From Chara braunii (taxonomy: Eukaryota; Streptophyta; Charophyceae; Charales; Characeae), in the NCBI GenBank assembly GCA_003427395.1, contig BFEA01000350.1, positions 426,370 through 480,010 on the forward strand: a stretch of DNA of 53,641 bases, read 5' to 3'. Positions 53,573 through 53,641 of this stretch are shown here, piece by piece. A program made the position numbers and the translations under genes. The notes under the pieces are model-generated. The model did no database searches, had not been told where the DNA came from, and worked only from the letters and a program-made list of their open reading frames with translations. Numbering within the stretch: position 1 is the stretch's first letter; every line of letters starts with the position of its first letter.

Positions 53573-53641
<69 letters not shown>
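53573..53641. repeat. (GA)n microsatellite reaching the window end
   Basis: Pure GA repeat continuing to the last base, so its true length is not seen. Preceded by GAGC repeats. Confidence 0.95.

Overview
The window looks like repeat-dominated nuclear DNA of a green-lineage eukaryote, most likely a streptophyte alga or plant. I see splice-site-like signals, eukaryotic 18S rRNA fragments, tRNA-like SINE heads, a plant-style gag with a CCHC zinc knuckle, and very long ATT, GA and AT microsatellites. The gag style and the domain set at 25-31 kb resemble what I remember of Chara. That is memory, not a search result. I find no intact, confidently functional protein gene. The coding signal that exists belongs to decayed mobile-element-like genes.

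Layout. 0.2-2 kb: a broken gag open reading frame ending in a zinc knuckle. 2-5.7 kb: hairpin-rich non-coding DNA, an LTR-like stretch and a tRNA-like SINE candidate. 5.7-12.1 kb, 18.5-20.1 kb and 32.4-34.7 kb: a family of roughly 400-450 bp units, several ending in (ATT)n and several preceded by pieces of the 3' end of 18S rRNA. Most carry a splice-donor-like site at the same place on the minus strand. 12.85-13.93 kb: a TIR-bounded element that contains a leftover Nextera mate-pair junction adapter, so the assembly there is not trustworthy. 14.0-15.8 kb: a long array of small hairpins, with a reverse-oriented relative at 43.4-44.4 kb. 17-24.9 kb: SINE-like copies, low-complexity tracts and short tandem or direct repeats.

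24.9-31.2 kb is the only region with recognisable enzyme-like domains. A minus-strand gene carries a degenerate amino-methyltransferase-like domain, a repeat-rich charged linker and a C-terminal Ulp1/C48 cysteine protease domain. Next to it, head to head on the plus strand, is a ParB-like reading frame with an NGQHT motif. Both are interrupted by in-frame stops, and the minus gene also by frameshifts. Tandem repeats lie on both sides (22.7-24.9 kb and 31.4-32.1 kb), as expected for a large mobile element, but I could not define termini.

34.7-53.6 kb: a minisatellite, further SINE-like copies, a ~121-bp satellite, an array of nine hairpins at 37.98-38.72 kb with covarying stems around a nearly constant loop, the second hairpin array, a ~300-bp tandem repeat, a foldback element, a highly palindromic repeat cluster at 49.8-52.6 kb, AT and GA microsatellites, and one short unrecognised reading frame at 53.05 kb. 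The most unusual signals are the two classes of hairpin array, the 18S-headed repeats and the ParB / methyltransferase / Ulp1 module.
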